Of a stretch of DNA of 57,529 nucleotides, positions 31,898 through 40,365 are shown in pieces. Source of the stretch: UBA1822 sp963634795 (GTDB lineage Bacteria; Bacillota; Negativicutes; Veillonellales; Dialisteraceae). The stretch's first letter is position 1; each line of letters starts with the position of its first letter. The stretch spans positions 1 to 57,529 of the forward strand of contig CAVHDO010000002.1 in the NCBI GenBank assembly GCA_963634795.1, given 5' to 3'. The notes beneath the pieces are model-generated. The model saw nothing but the letters and a program-made list of their open reading frames with translations. It was not told the origin of the DNA and did no database searches. The position numbers were made by a program, and so were the translations under genes.

Positions 31898-32497
31898 ATG
31901 GCGTATGTACCGATTGTTGTCGAGCAGACGGCGCGCGGGGAGCGTTCGTATGATATTTATTCCCGTCTTCTGAAAGATCGCATCATCTTTTTGGACGGGC
32001 CGATTGACGATCATTCCGCGAATGTCGTCATTGCGCAACTTTTGTTTTTGGAAGCGGAAAATCCGGACAAAGACATTCATCTCTACATCAACAGCCCCGG
32101 CGGCGTCGTCACGGCCGGACTGGCGATTTACGACACGATGCAATATATCCGACCCGATGTTTCCACCATTTGCATCGGTTCCTGTGCCAGCATGGCGGCG
32201 GTGCTCTTGACGAGCGGGGCGGCCGGGAAACGGTATGCGCTTCCGCATGCGAATGTCATGATTCATCAGCCGTTGGGCGGCGTGCAGGGGCAGGCGACGG
32301 AAATTGAGATCCACGCTCGCGAGATTTTGCGTTTGCGGGAAGAGTTGAACGGGATCCTGGCGCATCACAGCGGGAAACCGATCAAGACGATTGCACGCGA
32401 TACGGAACGCGATAATTTTATGACGGCCGAGCAGGCGCTTGACTACGGCCTCATTGATAAGATTTTGACCCGAAACGAACTTTCGGAAACGAAATAA
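31898..32497 (+). CDS. clpP: ATP-dependent Clp protease proteolytic subunit
   Basis: A 199-residue serine peptidase that forms the 14-subunit proteolytic chamber. Catalytic residues are Ser98 (GSCASMAAVL), His123 (NVMIHQPLGG) and an Asp near 172 (ARDTERDNFM). The N-terminus (MAYVPIVVEQTARGERSYDI) and handle region (EIHAREILRLREELN) are typical. The ATG follows GAAGGAGTGATTCG. It is 9 bp from clpX. Confidence 0.97.
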   Translation: MAYVPIVVEQTARGERSYDIYSRLLKDRIIFLDGPIDDHSANVVIAQLLFLEAENPDKDIHLYINSPGGVVTAGLAIYDTMQYIRPDVSTICIGSCASMAAVLLTSGAAGKRYALPHANVMIHQPLGGVQGQATEIEIHAREILRLREELNGILAHHSGKPIKTIARDTERDNFMTAEQALDYGLIDKILTRNELSETK

Positions 32498-32506
32498 GGA
32501 GGAGTC

Positions 32507-33745
32507 GTGGCAGATCAGAAGGGAAACAAGCCTCAGGTTTGCAGTTTTTGCGGACGCAGCGCCGATGAAGTCAAATTGATTTCCGGCCCCGGCGTTTACA
32601 TCTGCAATGAATGCGTGGAGGTTTGTCAAAATATTTTGCGGGAGGAAATGAAGCATGCTCCCATAAAGCAAGAATCGAAATTTCGTCTTCCGGTTCCTTC
32701 GGAAGTCAAAGCCCATTTGGATGAATACGTCATCGGGCAGGACGAGGCGAAAATCGCGCTGTCCGTCGCGGTGTACAATCATTACAAACGCATTCTGAGC
32801 GAGGATGAGGGCGGCGATGTGGAGCTCCAGAAGTCCAACATTGTGTTGCTGGGACCCACCGGTAGTGGGAAAACGCTCTTGGCGCAGACGCTGGCACGGT
32901 TTCTGAATGTTCCCTTCGCCATTGCCGATGCGACGAGTCTTACGGAAGCCGGCTATGTCGGAGAGGACGTGGAAAATATTTTGCTTCGCCTCATTCAGGC
33001 GGCGGATTATGACATGGAAAAGGCGGAGCGCGGCATTATTTATATCGACGAAATCGATAAGATTGCCAAGAAATCCGACAATCCGTCCATCACGCGCGAT
33101 GTGTCCGGCGAAGGGGTGCAGCAAGCGCTTCTGAAAATTTTGGAAGGCACCGTCGCTTCCGTGCCGCCGCAGGGTGGGCGTAAGCATCCGAATCAGGAAA
33201 TGCTACAGATTGACACGACGAATATTCTCTTCATTTGCGGCGGCGCTTTTGACGGGATTGATCGCGTGATTGAGCATCGCATGCAGAAATCGACGATTGG
33301 CTTCGGTTCGGATATTCGCCGGAAAGAAGAGAAACGTATGGGCGAAATTCTGCAGAAGGTGCAGCCGGAAGATTTGCTGAAATTCGGTCTCATTCCGGAA
33401 TTCATCGGACGCCTTCCCGTCGTCGTGACATTGCATCCGCTGGATGAAGCGGCGCTCGTGCGGATTTTGCAAGAGCCGAAAAATGCGCTTGTCAAGCAAT
33501 ACAAGAAATTGCTCTCCATGGACCATGTGGATCTGACTTTCGATGACGATGCGATTCAGGAAATCGCGAAGATGGCGATTGAGCGTAACACCGGCGCCCG
33601 CGGTCTTCGCGCCATCATCGAGAAGGCGATGCAAAAAGTCATGTATGAAGTGCCCGGTATGAAAGACATCGCCGGCTGCCGCGTGACGAAGGAATCCGTC
33701 ACGGAAGGGAAGCCGCCGATTTTGATCAAAAAAGAGGAAGCCTAA
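32507..33745 (+). CDS. clpX: ATP-dependent Clp protease ATP-binding subunit ClpX
   Basis: A 412-residue AAA+ unfoldase that feeds ClpP. The N-terminal zinc domain has Cys12, Cys15, Cys33 and Cys36 (VCSFCGRS, YICNEC). Walker A is LLGPTGSGKTLLAQTLA, Walker B is GIIYIDEIDKIAKK. The pore loop is GYVGED and the ClpP-contact loop has the IGF type sequence (STIGFGSDIRRK). Sensor 2 lies in NTGARGLRAIIE. The start is a GTG with AAGGAGGAGTC upstream. Confidence 0.97.
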   Translation: MADQKGNKPQVCSFCGRSADEVKLISGPGVYICNECVEVCQNILREEMKHAPIKQESKFRLPVPSEVKAHLDEYVIGQDEAKIALSVAVYNHYKRILSEDEGGDVELQKSNIVLLGPTGSGKTLLAQTLARFLNVPFAIADATSLTEAGYVGEDVENILLRLIQAADYDMEKAERGIIYIDEIDKIAKKSDNPSITRDVSGEGVQQALLKILEGTVASVPPQGGRKHPNQEMLQIDTTNILFICGGAFDGIDRVIEHRMQKSTIGFGSDIRRKEEKRMGEILQKVQPEDLLKFGLIPEFIGRLPVVVTLHPLDEAALVRILQEPKNALVKQYKKLLSMDHVDLTFDDDAIQEIAKMAIERNTGARGLRAIIEKAMQKVMYEVPGMKDIAGCRVTKESVTEGKPPILIKKEEA

Positions 33746-33780
33746 TCGCTCTGCGAGGGCAATATCTTGCAATTCAAACA

Positions 33781-33812
33781 AAAGCTCCGAGGGGATTTTC
33801 TCGGAGTTTTTG
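33781..33812 (+). terminator. Terminator after clpX
   Basis: CTCCGA and TCGGAG with a 10-base spacer, followed by T-rich sequence. Confidence 0.75.
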
Positions 33813-33884
33813 TTTTGTATGTTTTTTCTCCCGAGGGAAATATGGAACGGCAATGACGAAATTTTTCTTTCGGATGGTAGTTTG

Positions 33885-33893
33885 TGATATAAT
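33885..33893 (+). promoter_or_regulatory. Extended -10 promoter of lon
   Basis: TGATATAAT with TATAAT at 33888-33893; the -35 region is only T-rich. No CtsR or HrcA (CIRCE) operator was recognised. Confidence 0.6.
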
Positions 33894-33956
33894 AAATTGA
33901 ATTTTTGTCTGAATTTTGAAAAGTTTTTATATGGGAAATTGACGGAGGACGGAAAG

Positions 33957-36272
33957 ATGGCAGAGAAGGAAATTTTGACATTGCCGCTTGTGGTGATGCG
34001 GGATGTCGTGATATATCCGCAGATGAACGTGAATTTTGAAGTCGGACGCGCAGAGTCGGTGGCGGCGATTCGCAAGGCTTCGGAGGGGGACGGCATTTTT
34101 GCGACGGTCTTGCAAAACGATCCGGAAACGGAGCACCCCACGCCGGATGATTTGCACAGCATCGGCACCGTGGTGAAAATTTCAAAATTGTCGCCGATGC
34201 CGGGCGGACATATGCGCGTCTTGGCGGAAGGGCTGTCGCGTGTGGAAGTTCGGTCGGCGAAAAGGCAGGACGGAATTTTTTATGCAACCGTTTCCAAAGT
34301 GGCGGAAATTTGCGGAGATCGGGTCAAAGCCGAAGCGTATCGCCGCGCGATTTTGGATCAATATTTCAAATGGATGGAAGCTGCGAAGAAAACTTTGCCG
34401 GAGGGAGCGGCGACGCAACTTCGGGAAATTGAAGATCCGGGGCAAGTGGCGGATTTCATCATCGCGCAGCTTCCGTTTTCACCGGAAAAACGCCAATCTA
34501 TTTTGGAGATGCTCGACGTGCAGGATCGTTTGGAGCAGGTGAAACAGCTGACGGATACGGCGCTGGAAATCACGGAAATCGAAACCAAGCTGAACGGAGA
34601 CGCGAGAAATTATATGTCCGAGGAGCAGAGGAAATATTTCTTGCGTTCCAAAATTCATTCCATTCGCGAGGAGCTCGGCGAAGAGGACGCGGACGAAGAA
34701 ATCGACGAGTATCGCGAAAAATTGGAAAAAGCCGGGTTACCGCAGGAGATTTACGAAAAAACGGCCAAAGAAATTTCGCGCTTGGATTCGATGGCGCCGG
34801 GGATCGCCGAGGCCAATGTGATTCGGACGTATTTGGACTGGATTTTTGATTTGCCGTGGAACGAGGAGACGGCGGACAATTTGGATTTGCATCGCGCGAA
34901 AAAAATGCTCGATGAAGACCATTTCGGATTGGAAAAAGTCAAGGATCGGATTTTGGAATATTTGGCCGTCAAAATTTTGGCGCCGAATGCCAAGGGAAAT
35001 ATTTTGTGCTTTGTGGGGCCGCCCGGCGTCGGGAAGACGAGTCTGGCGAAATCCATTGCGCGGGCGATGGGCCGGAAATTCGCAAGAATCTCTTTGGGCG
35101 GTATCACGGATGAGGCGGAGATTCGCGGACATCGGCGGACGTATGTCGGTGCCATGCCGGGGCGTTTCATTTCCGCAATGTCGCAGGCGAAATCCATGAA
35201 TCCCGTGATTTTGCTCGATGAAATCGACAAAGTCGGCGCAGATTTTCGAGGCGATCCCGCGTCGGCCCTCTTGGAAGCGCTGGATCCGGAGCAGAATAAA
35301 GCTTTCACGGACAATTATATGGACATGCCGTTTGATTTGTCGCAAGTGTTTTTCATTTGCACGGCCAATACGACGCAGACGATTCCGGAGCCGCTCCTGG
35401 ATCGCATGGAAATGATTTCTCTTCCGGGGTACACGGAGGAAGAAAAACTGGAAATTGCGCGGCAGTATTTGGTACCGCGCGAACGGGAGAAAAACGGATT
35501 GTCCGGTGATGTGCTTCGTTTCCCGAAAGGATTGCTGCAAATTCTCGTCAGAAATTATACGCGGGAAGCCGGGGTGCGGGAGTTGGAGCGTATCATCGGG
35601 AGTCTTTGCCGCAAGACGGCCAAGCAGGTGGTCATGCGCGAAGAGGGCGTGCCGCCGCTGTCGGCCAAAACGGTGGAAGCGTATTTGGGGCCGTATAAAT
35701 TTATCCGGTCGGCGGATTTGCACGAAAGCGCCGTGGGTCGCGTGAACGGATTGGCGTGGACGGCTGTCGGCGGCGAGGTGCTGGATGTGGAAGCGGTCGC
35801 GCTGAAAGGCAGCGGAAAACTGGAACTCACGGGGCAGCTGGGCGACGTGATGAAAGAATCGGCGCAAGCGGCCTATACGTACATCCGGAGCCGCGCGGAA
35901 ACCTTGGGGCTTTCCGATCATTTCTACGAAAAAGAAGATATTCATATTCATTTGCCGGAAGGCGCCATTCCCAAAGACGGGCCGTCGGCGGGCATTACGA
36001 TGGCGACGGCGATGGCTTCCGCTTTTACGGGTCGGAAAGTGCGGTCGGATTATGCGATGACGGGCGAAATCAACTTGTCGGGCGAAGTGCTTCCCATCGG
36101 CGGGTTGAAAGAAAAATCGCTCGCGGCGGCGCAGTTGGGAATTGAAAATATTTTGATCCCCGAAAAGAATGTGCGCGATTTGGAGGAAATTCCGAAAACG
36201 GTCCGCGATACGGTGCATTTCATTCCCGTCAAGCATATGGATGACGTCTTGGATCAAGTCTTGGAGGATTGA
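33957..36272 (+). CDS. lon: ATP-dependent Lon protease
   Basis: A 771-residue AAA+ serine protease that degrades misfolded and regulatory proteins. The N-terminal LON domain starts LPLVVMRDVVIYPQM. A coiled coil lies at about 180-250. The ATPase has Walker A CFVGPPGVGKTSLAKSIARA and Walker B PVILLDEIDKVG. The protease domain carries the Ser/Lys dyad in PKDGPSAGITMATAMAS and the later GGLKEKSLAA. The ATG at 33957 follows GGAGGACGGAAAG. engB starts 2 bp after its stop, a conserved pairing. Confidence 0.97.
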   Translation: MAEKEILTLPLVVMRDVVIYPQMNVNFEVGRAESVAAIRKASEGDGIFATVLQNDPETEHPTPDDLHSIGTVVKISKLSPMPGGHMRVLAEGLSRVEVRSAKRQDGIFYATVSKVAEICGDRVKAEAYRRAILDQYFKWMEAAKKTLPEGAATQLREIEDPGQVADFIIAQLPFSPEKRQSILEMLDVQDRLEQVKQLTDTALEITEIETKLNGDARNYMSEEQRKYFLRSKIHSIREELGEEDADEEIDEYREKLEKAGLPQEIYEKTAKEISRLDSMAPGIAEANVIRTYLDWIFDLPWNEETADNLDLHRAKKMLDEDHFGLEKVKDRILEYLAVKILAPNAKGNILCFVGPPGVGKTSLAKSIARAMGRKFARISLGGITDEAEIRGHRRTYVGAMPGRFISAMSQAKSMNPVILLDEIDKVGADFRGDPASALLEALDPEQNKAFTDNYMDMPFDLSQVFFICTANTTQTIPEPLLDRMEMISLPGYTEEEKLEIARQYLVPREREKNGLSGDVLRFPKGLLQILVRNYTREAGVRELERIIGSLCRKTAKQVVMREEGVPPLSAKTVEAYLGPYKFIRSADLHESAVGRVNGLAWTAVGGEVLDVEAVALKGSGKLELTGQLGDVMKESAQAAYTYIRSRAETLGLSDHFYEKEDIHIHLPEGAIPKDGPSAGITMATAMASAFTGRKVRSDYAMTGEINLSGEVLPIGGLKEKSLAAAQLGIENILIPEKNVRDLEEIPKTVRDTVHFIPVKHMDDVLDQVLED

Positions 36273-36273
36273 A

Positions 36274-36921
36274 ATGGCAGAAATCAAAGACACCGGCGCG
36301 TTTCATATCGTCTCTTCCGCTTACGTCTGCTCGGCGGTGAATCGCGGTCAATATCCGAAAGAGGGACGGCCGGAAATCGCTTTCATCGGGCGTTCCAATG
36401 TGGGAAAATCGTCTCTCATCAATTCGCTTTGCGGAAAGCGGCGACTGGCACTCGTCAGCAAGGAACCGGGAAAGACGAGAACGATCAATTATTTCGCCAT
36501 TCAGTCGCGTCGGAAAATCGAGGACGGAGAAGAGTTGCGAAAAGATTGGTATCTGGTCGATTTGCCGGGCTACGGTTTCGCCAAAGCGACGCAAAAGAGC
36601 AAGGATTTGTGGTCGGATTTCATTGCGGATTATCTGAAGAAATCTCCGGATCTTCGGCTGATTTGTCTCTTGGTGGATTTGCGGCACCCGGGGCTGGCGA
36701 TTGACGAAGAAGCGTTCTCTTGGATACAGGCGATGCATCGGCCCGTGCAGATCATCGGGACGAAAGCGGATAAGCTCGGCTCGTCCGATACGATGAAAAA
36801 TGCGGCGGCGCTGAAAAAATTGTTTTTGACCGAGCGCGCACCGATTGTGTATTCTTCCTTAAACGGGAAAGGGCGGGAGGCATTGCTTTCCGTCGTGGAG
36901 GAGACGATTTGTGATGGATAA
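36274..36921 (+). CDS. engB: Ribosome biogenesis GTPase EngB (YihA/YsxC)
   Basis: A 215-residue GTPase needed for large ribosomal subunit assembly. G motifs: G1 GRSNVGKSSLIN, G2 GKTRTINYF, G3 DLPGYGFA, G4 GTKADK and G5-like YSSLNGKG. The ATG at 36274 follows TTGGAGGATT from the end of lon; longer in-frame starts inside lon were rejected. The end overlaps the following OmpM-like gene by 8 bases. Confidence 0.95.
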   Translation: MAEIKDTGAFHIVSSAYVCSAVNRGQYPKEGRPEIAFIGRSNVGKSSLINSLCGKRRLALVSKEPGKTRTINYFAIQSRRKIEDGEELRKDWYLVDLPGYGFAKATQKSKDLWSDFIADYLKKSPDLRLICLLVDLRHPGLAIDEEAFSWIQAMHRPVQIIGTKADKLGSSDTMKNAAALKKLFLTERAPIVYSSLNGKGREALLSVVEETICDG

Positions 36922-37429
36922 TCGAAAGAAACTGTGCCTTTGTTTCTTATTGTCTGCTTTGTCGCTGTCGGCAGCGCAGGCTCCGACGGTATCGGCGTAC
37001 AATGTGATGGCGCCGAATTCTTTTGATGAGGCGGATACGAGGACGCGCGAATACAAAGCGGTCGTGCGGATGGTGCAAGCGGGAAAAGCGCCGAATTATA
37101 CCTATGACGACATCAAAATGCGCGGCCGAATCACGCGCTATGAGCTCACGACTTTTATCATCGATTTGCTCGACAACGGAAAAAATTTGGACGAACAGGA
37201 CAAAGCCGATTTGGAGAAAATCAAAGAAGAGTATGAGAGAGAGCTGGAAGCGCACGATTGGAAACCGAAAAGACTGCGGCGCGGCCCGAGCATCACGATT
37301 GACGGCGACGTGCGTTTGCGTCGGCAAAGCGACGGGGACACGGATGCGCGCGCCCGTGTGGGAGCGACGGTGAAAGTGTCCGACGACACGACGATTCGCG
37401 CCGAAAAAAGTGTGCCGAAAGAGAAATAA
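36914..37429 (+). CDS. Truncated OmpM-like SLH/coiled-coil protein
   Basis: A 171-residue secreted protein with a signal peptide (LCLCFLLSALSLSAAQAPTVSA). It aligns by eye with the first part of the porin at 493-1809. RITRYELTTFIIDLLDNGKN matches NITRYEMAQIIARLMAKEDQ of the SLH domain. An acidic coiled-coil segment follows in both. GDVRLRRQSDGDTDARARVG matches the first barrel strands GDARMRYQ...INARA. It then stops (AEKSVPKEK), lacking the rest of the barrel, and its SLH first half is degraded. It has a good Shine-Dalgarno (GGAGGAG) and overlaps engB. It is either a small tether or adaptor protein or a decaying paralogue; codon use shows no sign of decay. Confidence 0.75.
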   Translation: MDNRKKLCLCFLLSALSLSAAQAPTVSAYNVMAPNSFDEADTRTREYKAVVRMVQAGKAPNYTYDDIKMRGRITRYELTTFIIDLLDNGKNLDEQDKADLEKIKEEYERELEAHDWKPKRLRRGPSITIDGDVRLRRQSDGDTDARARVGATVKVSDDTTIRAEKSVPKEK

Positions 37430-37441
37430 AAATCAGGAAAG

Positions 37442-37473
37442 AAAGATGTTTCTTTGAGAGACATCTTTTTTTG
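37442..37473 (+). terminator. Terminator of the lon-engB unit
   Basis: AAAGATGT and ACATCTTT with an 11-base loop, followed by T-rich sequence. Confidence 0.85.
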
Positions 37474-37513
37474 TGCGATCATTATACTTTTTACGAAATT
37501 TCTTGACTTGGCG

Positions 37514-37522
37514 TGCTATAAT
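37514..37522 (+). promoter_or_regulatory. Extended -10 promoter of metQ
   Basis: TGCTATAAT with TATAAT at 37517-37522. TTGACT at 37503 is too close to be its -35 box. The short leader of about 40 nt leaves no room for a SAM riboswitch or T-box. Confidence 0.6.
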
Positions 37523-37565
37523 AAATCAACCTAATTTTTGATTCATTAAGAAGGGGGAATGGATT

Positions 37566-38402
37566 GTGAAGAAAAGTTTGAAATGGGTAGCGGCTGCGGC
37601 GGCAGGCGTGTTTGCACTCGGTTTCTTGACAGCTTGCGGCGGCGGAGATAAGAAAGAAGCGGCGGCCAAGCCGGCGGACGGCAAAGAAGTCACGCTGAAG
37701 ATTGGTGCGTCTCCCGTACCGCACGCGGAGATTTTGAATGCAGTCAAAGACAATCTCAAGAAAGACGGCGTGAATATCGAAGTTGTGGAATTCACCGATT
37801 ACGTCCAGCCGAATTTGGCGCTGGCGGAAAAAGAATTGGATGCCAATTATTTCCAGCATAAGCCGTATCTGGATCAGTTCTGCAAGGATCGCAATTTGAA
37901 ACTCGTGTCCGTGGCGAATGTTCATCTCGAACCGATGGCGGTCTATTCCGCGAAACACAAAGATCTCGCCGAATTGCCGGAAGGCGCGCATGTCGCGATT
38001 CCGAACGATCCGACGAACGGCGGCCGTGCGCTTCTCGTGCTTCAGGCTGCCGGCCTGATTAAGCTTCGTGACGGTGCTCCGATCACCGCGACGCCGCAGG
38101 ATATTGTGGAAAACAAGAAAAATCTGCAGTTCTCCGAATTGGAAGCGCCGCAGCTTCCGCGTTCGTTGGAAGATGCCGATATTTCCGTCATCAACATGAA
38201 TTTCGCTTTGGAAGCGAAGCTCGATCCGTCGAAGGCAGTCTACACGGAAGGCAAGGATTCCCCGTATGCGAATATCGTCGTCGTGCGTGAAGGCGATGAA
38301 AACCGTCCGGAAATCCAAAAGCTTGTGAAGGCGCTGCAGAGCGAGACCGTGAAGAAATTCTTGGAAGAAAAATACAAAGGCGCGATTGTCCCGAGCTTCT
38401 GA
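37566..38402 (+). CDS. metQ: Methionine ABC transporter substrate-binding lipoprotein (MetQ/NlpA)
   Basis: A 278-residue lipoprotein that captures methionine for an ABC importer. The signal ends in a lipobox (GFLTAC). Family motifs are KIGASPVPHAEILN, VVEFTDYVQPNLALAEKELD, ANYFQHKPYLDQF, HLEPMAVYS, AIPNDPTNGGRALL and the C-terminal SETVKKFLEEKYKGAIVP. The start is a GTG following AGAAGGGGGAATG. No metN or metI is adjacent; the transporter partners must lie elsewhere. It has its own promoter and terminator. Confidence 0.95.
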   Translation: MKKSLKWVAAAAAGVFALGFLTACGGGDKKEAAAKPADGKEVTLKIGASPVPHAEILNAVKDNLKKDGVNIEVVEFTDYVQPNLALAEKELDANYFQHKPYLDQFCKDRNLKLVSVANVHLEPMAVYSAKHKDLAELPEGAHVAIPNDPTNGGRALLVLQAAGLIKLRDGAPITATPQDIVENKKNLQFSELEAPQLPRSLEDADISVINMNFALEAKLDPSKAVYTEGKDSPYANIVVVREGDENRPEIQKLVKALQSETVKKFLEEKYKGAIVPSF

Positions 38403-38420
38403 TTGAAAAAATTTCAAATC

Positions 38421-38457
38421 AAAACCGATTGTCCCACAGTGGATGATCGGTTTTTTG
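38421..38457 (+). terminator. Terminator after metQ
   Basis: AACCGAT (38423) and ATCGGTT (38446) form the stem, followed by T6. It ends 4 bp before the MITE. Confidence 0.82.
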
Positions 38458-38460
38458 CTT

Positions 38461-38621
38461 AGGAAGCGCTGATTAAATCGAAGAATCTTATTTTGCGGCA
38501 TAATTATGCAATGCTGCGTCAAAAGATTCCTTAAATAGCTCACTATTCGCGTCATCTTTTTCCTTGCCTTGCATAATTATGCTTTTCGCAAAATCAGATA
38601 ACGATTTAATCAGCGCTTCCT
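38461..38621. mobile_element. MITE-like element, copy 1 (161 bp)
   Basis: Perfect 20-bp terminal inverted repeats, AGGAAGCGCTGATTAAATCG (38461-38480) and its exact complement (38602-38621), bound a non-coding AT-rich interior. Subterminal CATAATTATGC palindromes lie inside each end. A second copy in reverse orientation is at 48319-48477, and a solo end is at 30054-30072. No transposase is encoded. A short minus-strand frame crosses it but looks incidental. Confidence 0.85.
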
Positions 38622-38660
38622 TTACGAAAAATATCGCTTCCCGCTTTTCGTCATTTCGGA

Positions 38661-38666
38661 TATAAT
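38661..38666 (+). promoter_or_regulatory. -10 box of the ligase-like gene
   Basis: TATAAT at 38661-38666, with no convincing -35 box. It lies 39 bp downstream of the MITE end. Confidence 0.45.
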
Positions 38667-38704
38667 ACGAAAGAAATAAAACGGTTCCGTTGTGGGAGGT
38701 TGGC

Positions 38705-39952
38705 ATGGGCATGGCAAGAAATGAAAATGCGTGGGATACGCGAAAATGGATCGTGTATCTTCTTTGCGCGGCCGTATTCATTGCGCCGATTCACGACGTA
38801 TTTTTTTATGTGCCACTCTTTTTGGCGGCTGCATTTTCTTTGTATCGCCGTTTTCGTTTCGGAAACGAGTGGCGCTGCGGATCCCTTTGGCGTCCGGGAT
38901 TGCTGTTTATGGTTTGCTCTCTCATTTCGACGCATTTTGCCATCGATTGGCGTTTTTCTCTTTTCAATTGGTGTTTCTTGCCGCTGATGTATGCCTTGCT
39001 GTACGTCTTGCTCGTTTCGTATATGGAAACGGAGGAAGATCGGCGCGGCTTTTTGCGTGGGCTGTTTCTTTCTTTTCTGTGCGTTTTGATGTACGGGATT
39101 TTTCAATTTTTGGACATGTCGGACATGGCCGATGAAGCGGCGGCGCAGGGCTGGATTGATGCGAAACGCTTTCCGCTCTTGTATCGGCGGATGTATTCCA
39201 CGCTGGGAAATCCGAATTTGTACGCCGGGTATCTTCTCGTCGCGATTGGAATGATGACGTCGTTTTTCTTTTTTGCAAAACGTCGCGCGTTGCGAGTGGG
39301 GCTCGGGATTGCCGGCGCGGCGGCCGTGCTTTGTCTGCTTTTGACGTATTCGCGCGGCGCGTGGATGGCTTTTTTTGCGATGCTCGCCGTGTTGGCTATG
39401 GTGTACGATAAACGGTTTTGGTTGGTATTTCTTGCGGTGCCTGTCGTGCTTTTCTTCTATCAAGGGCAGCTCACGGAGCGGTTTCTTTCCATTTTTTCCG
39501 GAGAAGACACTTCGACGGCGCTCCGCTTTGCGCTGTGGGAAGTGACGGTCGCGATGATTCAGGAGCATTTGCTGACCGGTATCGGATGGGGCATTTATTT
39601 TGCGACTTATCCGTGGTACAATTTTTACATCCAGGATCCCACGGTGCTCATTTATCACGCGCACAATATGTATTTGTCCGTCACGGCGGAAGTCGGGATT
39701 CCCGGATCGATCGGATTTTTCTGGTTTTATTTCGGCCACGCGATGTTGGCTTTGCGTTTGTATCGAAAATCGCTTGCGCCGTTTTCGCGCGCTGTGGGTC
39801 TCGGGTTGCTGCTGGGAATCGTCGGCCTTTCCGTGTACGGCCTCGGCGATCATGTCCTTTTCAGCCGTGCGCTGTCCCTTGTCTTCTGGAGTTTGTGCGC
39901 ATTGGGAATGACTTGTTCTTTGTATGAAAAGAAAGGGAAATGGGCGGCGTGA
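38705..39952 (+). CDS. O-antigen ligase / Wzy_C-family membrane protein
   Basis: A 415-residue polytopic membrane protein with about 10-12 hydrophobic helices. A large periplasmic loop at about 290-330 carries the Wzy_C-type features: LRFALWEVTVAMIQEHLLTG, GWGIYFATYP and IYHAHNMYLSVTAEVGIPG (the H-x-H/N-x-(Y/L) region typical of ligases and polymerases). An earlier TYSRGAWMAFF segment is also typical. It would join or polymerise glycans on lipid carriers outside the membrane. GGGAGG at 38694-38699 suits the ATG at 38705; the ATG at 38711 is also possible. It stands alone, away from other polysaccharide genes. Confidence 0.87.
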   Translation: MGMARNENAWDTRKWIVYLLCAAVFIAPIHDVFFYVPLFLAAAFSLYRRFRFGNEWRCGSLWRPGLLFMVCSLISTHFAIDWRFSLFNWCFLPLMYALLYVLLVSYMETEEDRRGFLRGLFLSFLCVLMYGIFQFLDMSDMADEAAAQGWIDAKRFPLLYRRMYSTLGNPNLYAGYLLVAIGMMTSFFFFAKRRALRVGLGIAGAAAVLCLLLTYSRGAWMAFFAMLAVLAMVYDKRFWLVFLAVPVVLFFYQGQLTERFLSIFSGEDTSTALRFALWEVTVAMIQEHLLTGIGWGIYFATYPWYNFYIQDPTVLIYHAHNMYLSVTAEVGIPGSIGFFWFYFGHAMLALRLYRKSLAPFSRAVGLGLLLGIVGLSVYGLGDHVLFSRALSLVFWSLCALGMTCSLYEKKGKWAA

Positions 39953-40146
39953 GGGAATGATTTTTTGGAAATCGGAAAGACGAGACGAAAAAAGTAGCGT
40001 ACGATGGAAATATTTTGAATTTTTGAGTTTGTCAATACGGAATTGAAAGATTTTTTAAGAATCTGTGATAGGATTTTTTTATAACGCGTATTAGAATTTT
40101 TGGGGCAGTGCAATTGACGAATAAAATGCTGATAAAAAATAAATTT
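39953..40146. other. AT-rich intergenic region before the succinate cluster
   Basis: No gene is seen. A weak hairpin AATC/GATT followed by seven T near 40050-40080 could end the ligase transcript. Confidence 0.4.
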
Positions 40147-40156
40147 GTGGTATAAT
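40147..40156 (+). promoter_or_regulatory. Extended -10 promoter of the succinate-propionate cluster
   Basis: TGTGG followed by TATAAT (40151-40156). The same GTGGTATAATAGG string appears at the promoter near 28957. TTGACG at 40114 is too far upstream to be its -35 box. Confidence 0.65.
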
Positions 40157-40162
40157 AGGGTA

Positions 40163-40350
40163 GTTTGAAAGGGCATGGAGCGAGAAAGCTCGGTCAATCG
40201 GCATCCTTGCTGATGGGAAATGCAGCCTCAAATATAACAGAAATACGGGGACGGATGCTCGTTTCGAGTGTGCGGCGCTTCGCCGCGTTTTGGAAAAGAC
40301 TCTGTGGTTTCAAACTGCGGGTTTTATAGTTTTTCATTTTATTTTGTTTA
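40163..40350 (+). promoter_or_regulatory. Structured leader of the CoA-transferase gene
   Basis: About 190 nt of untranslated RNA with several local hairpins: GAGC/GCTC (40178), GCAT/ATGC (40201-40223), CTCG/CGAG (40258-40267) and a perfect GCGGCG-CTT-CGCCGC (40272-40286). No known riboswitch core was recognised and there is no terminator in it. It may stabilise a highly expressed message or carry an undescribed control. Confidence 0.45.
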
Positions 40351-40365
40351 GGGAGGATGAAAGTA

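Noticed and set aside
37442..37565. A SAM riboswitch or T-box ahead of metQ, and similarly ahead of metH-metF
   Set aside because: The metQ leader is only about 40 nt, and no SAM-box or T-box core was found upstream of metH or the reactivation-domain gene.
38488..38781. A 97-codon minus-strand frame across MITE copy 1 that reads EALIKSLSDFAKSIIMQGKE
   Set aside because: The matching part of copy 2 has an early stop, so the frame is not conserved within the element. It also overlaps the start of the ligase gene.
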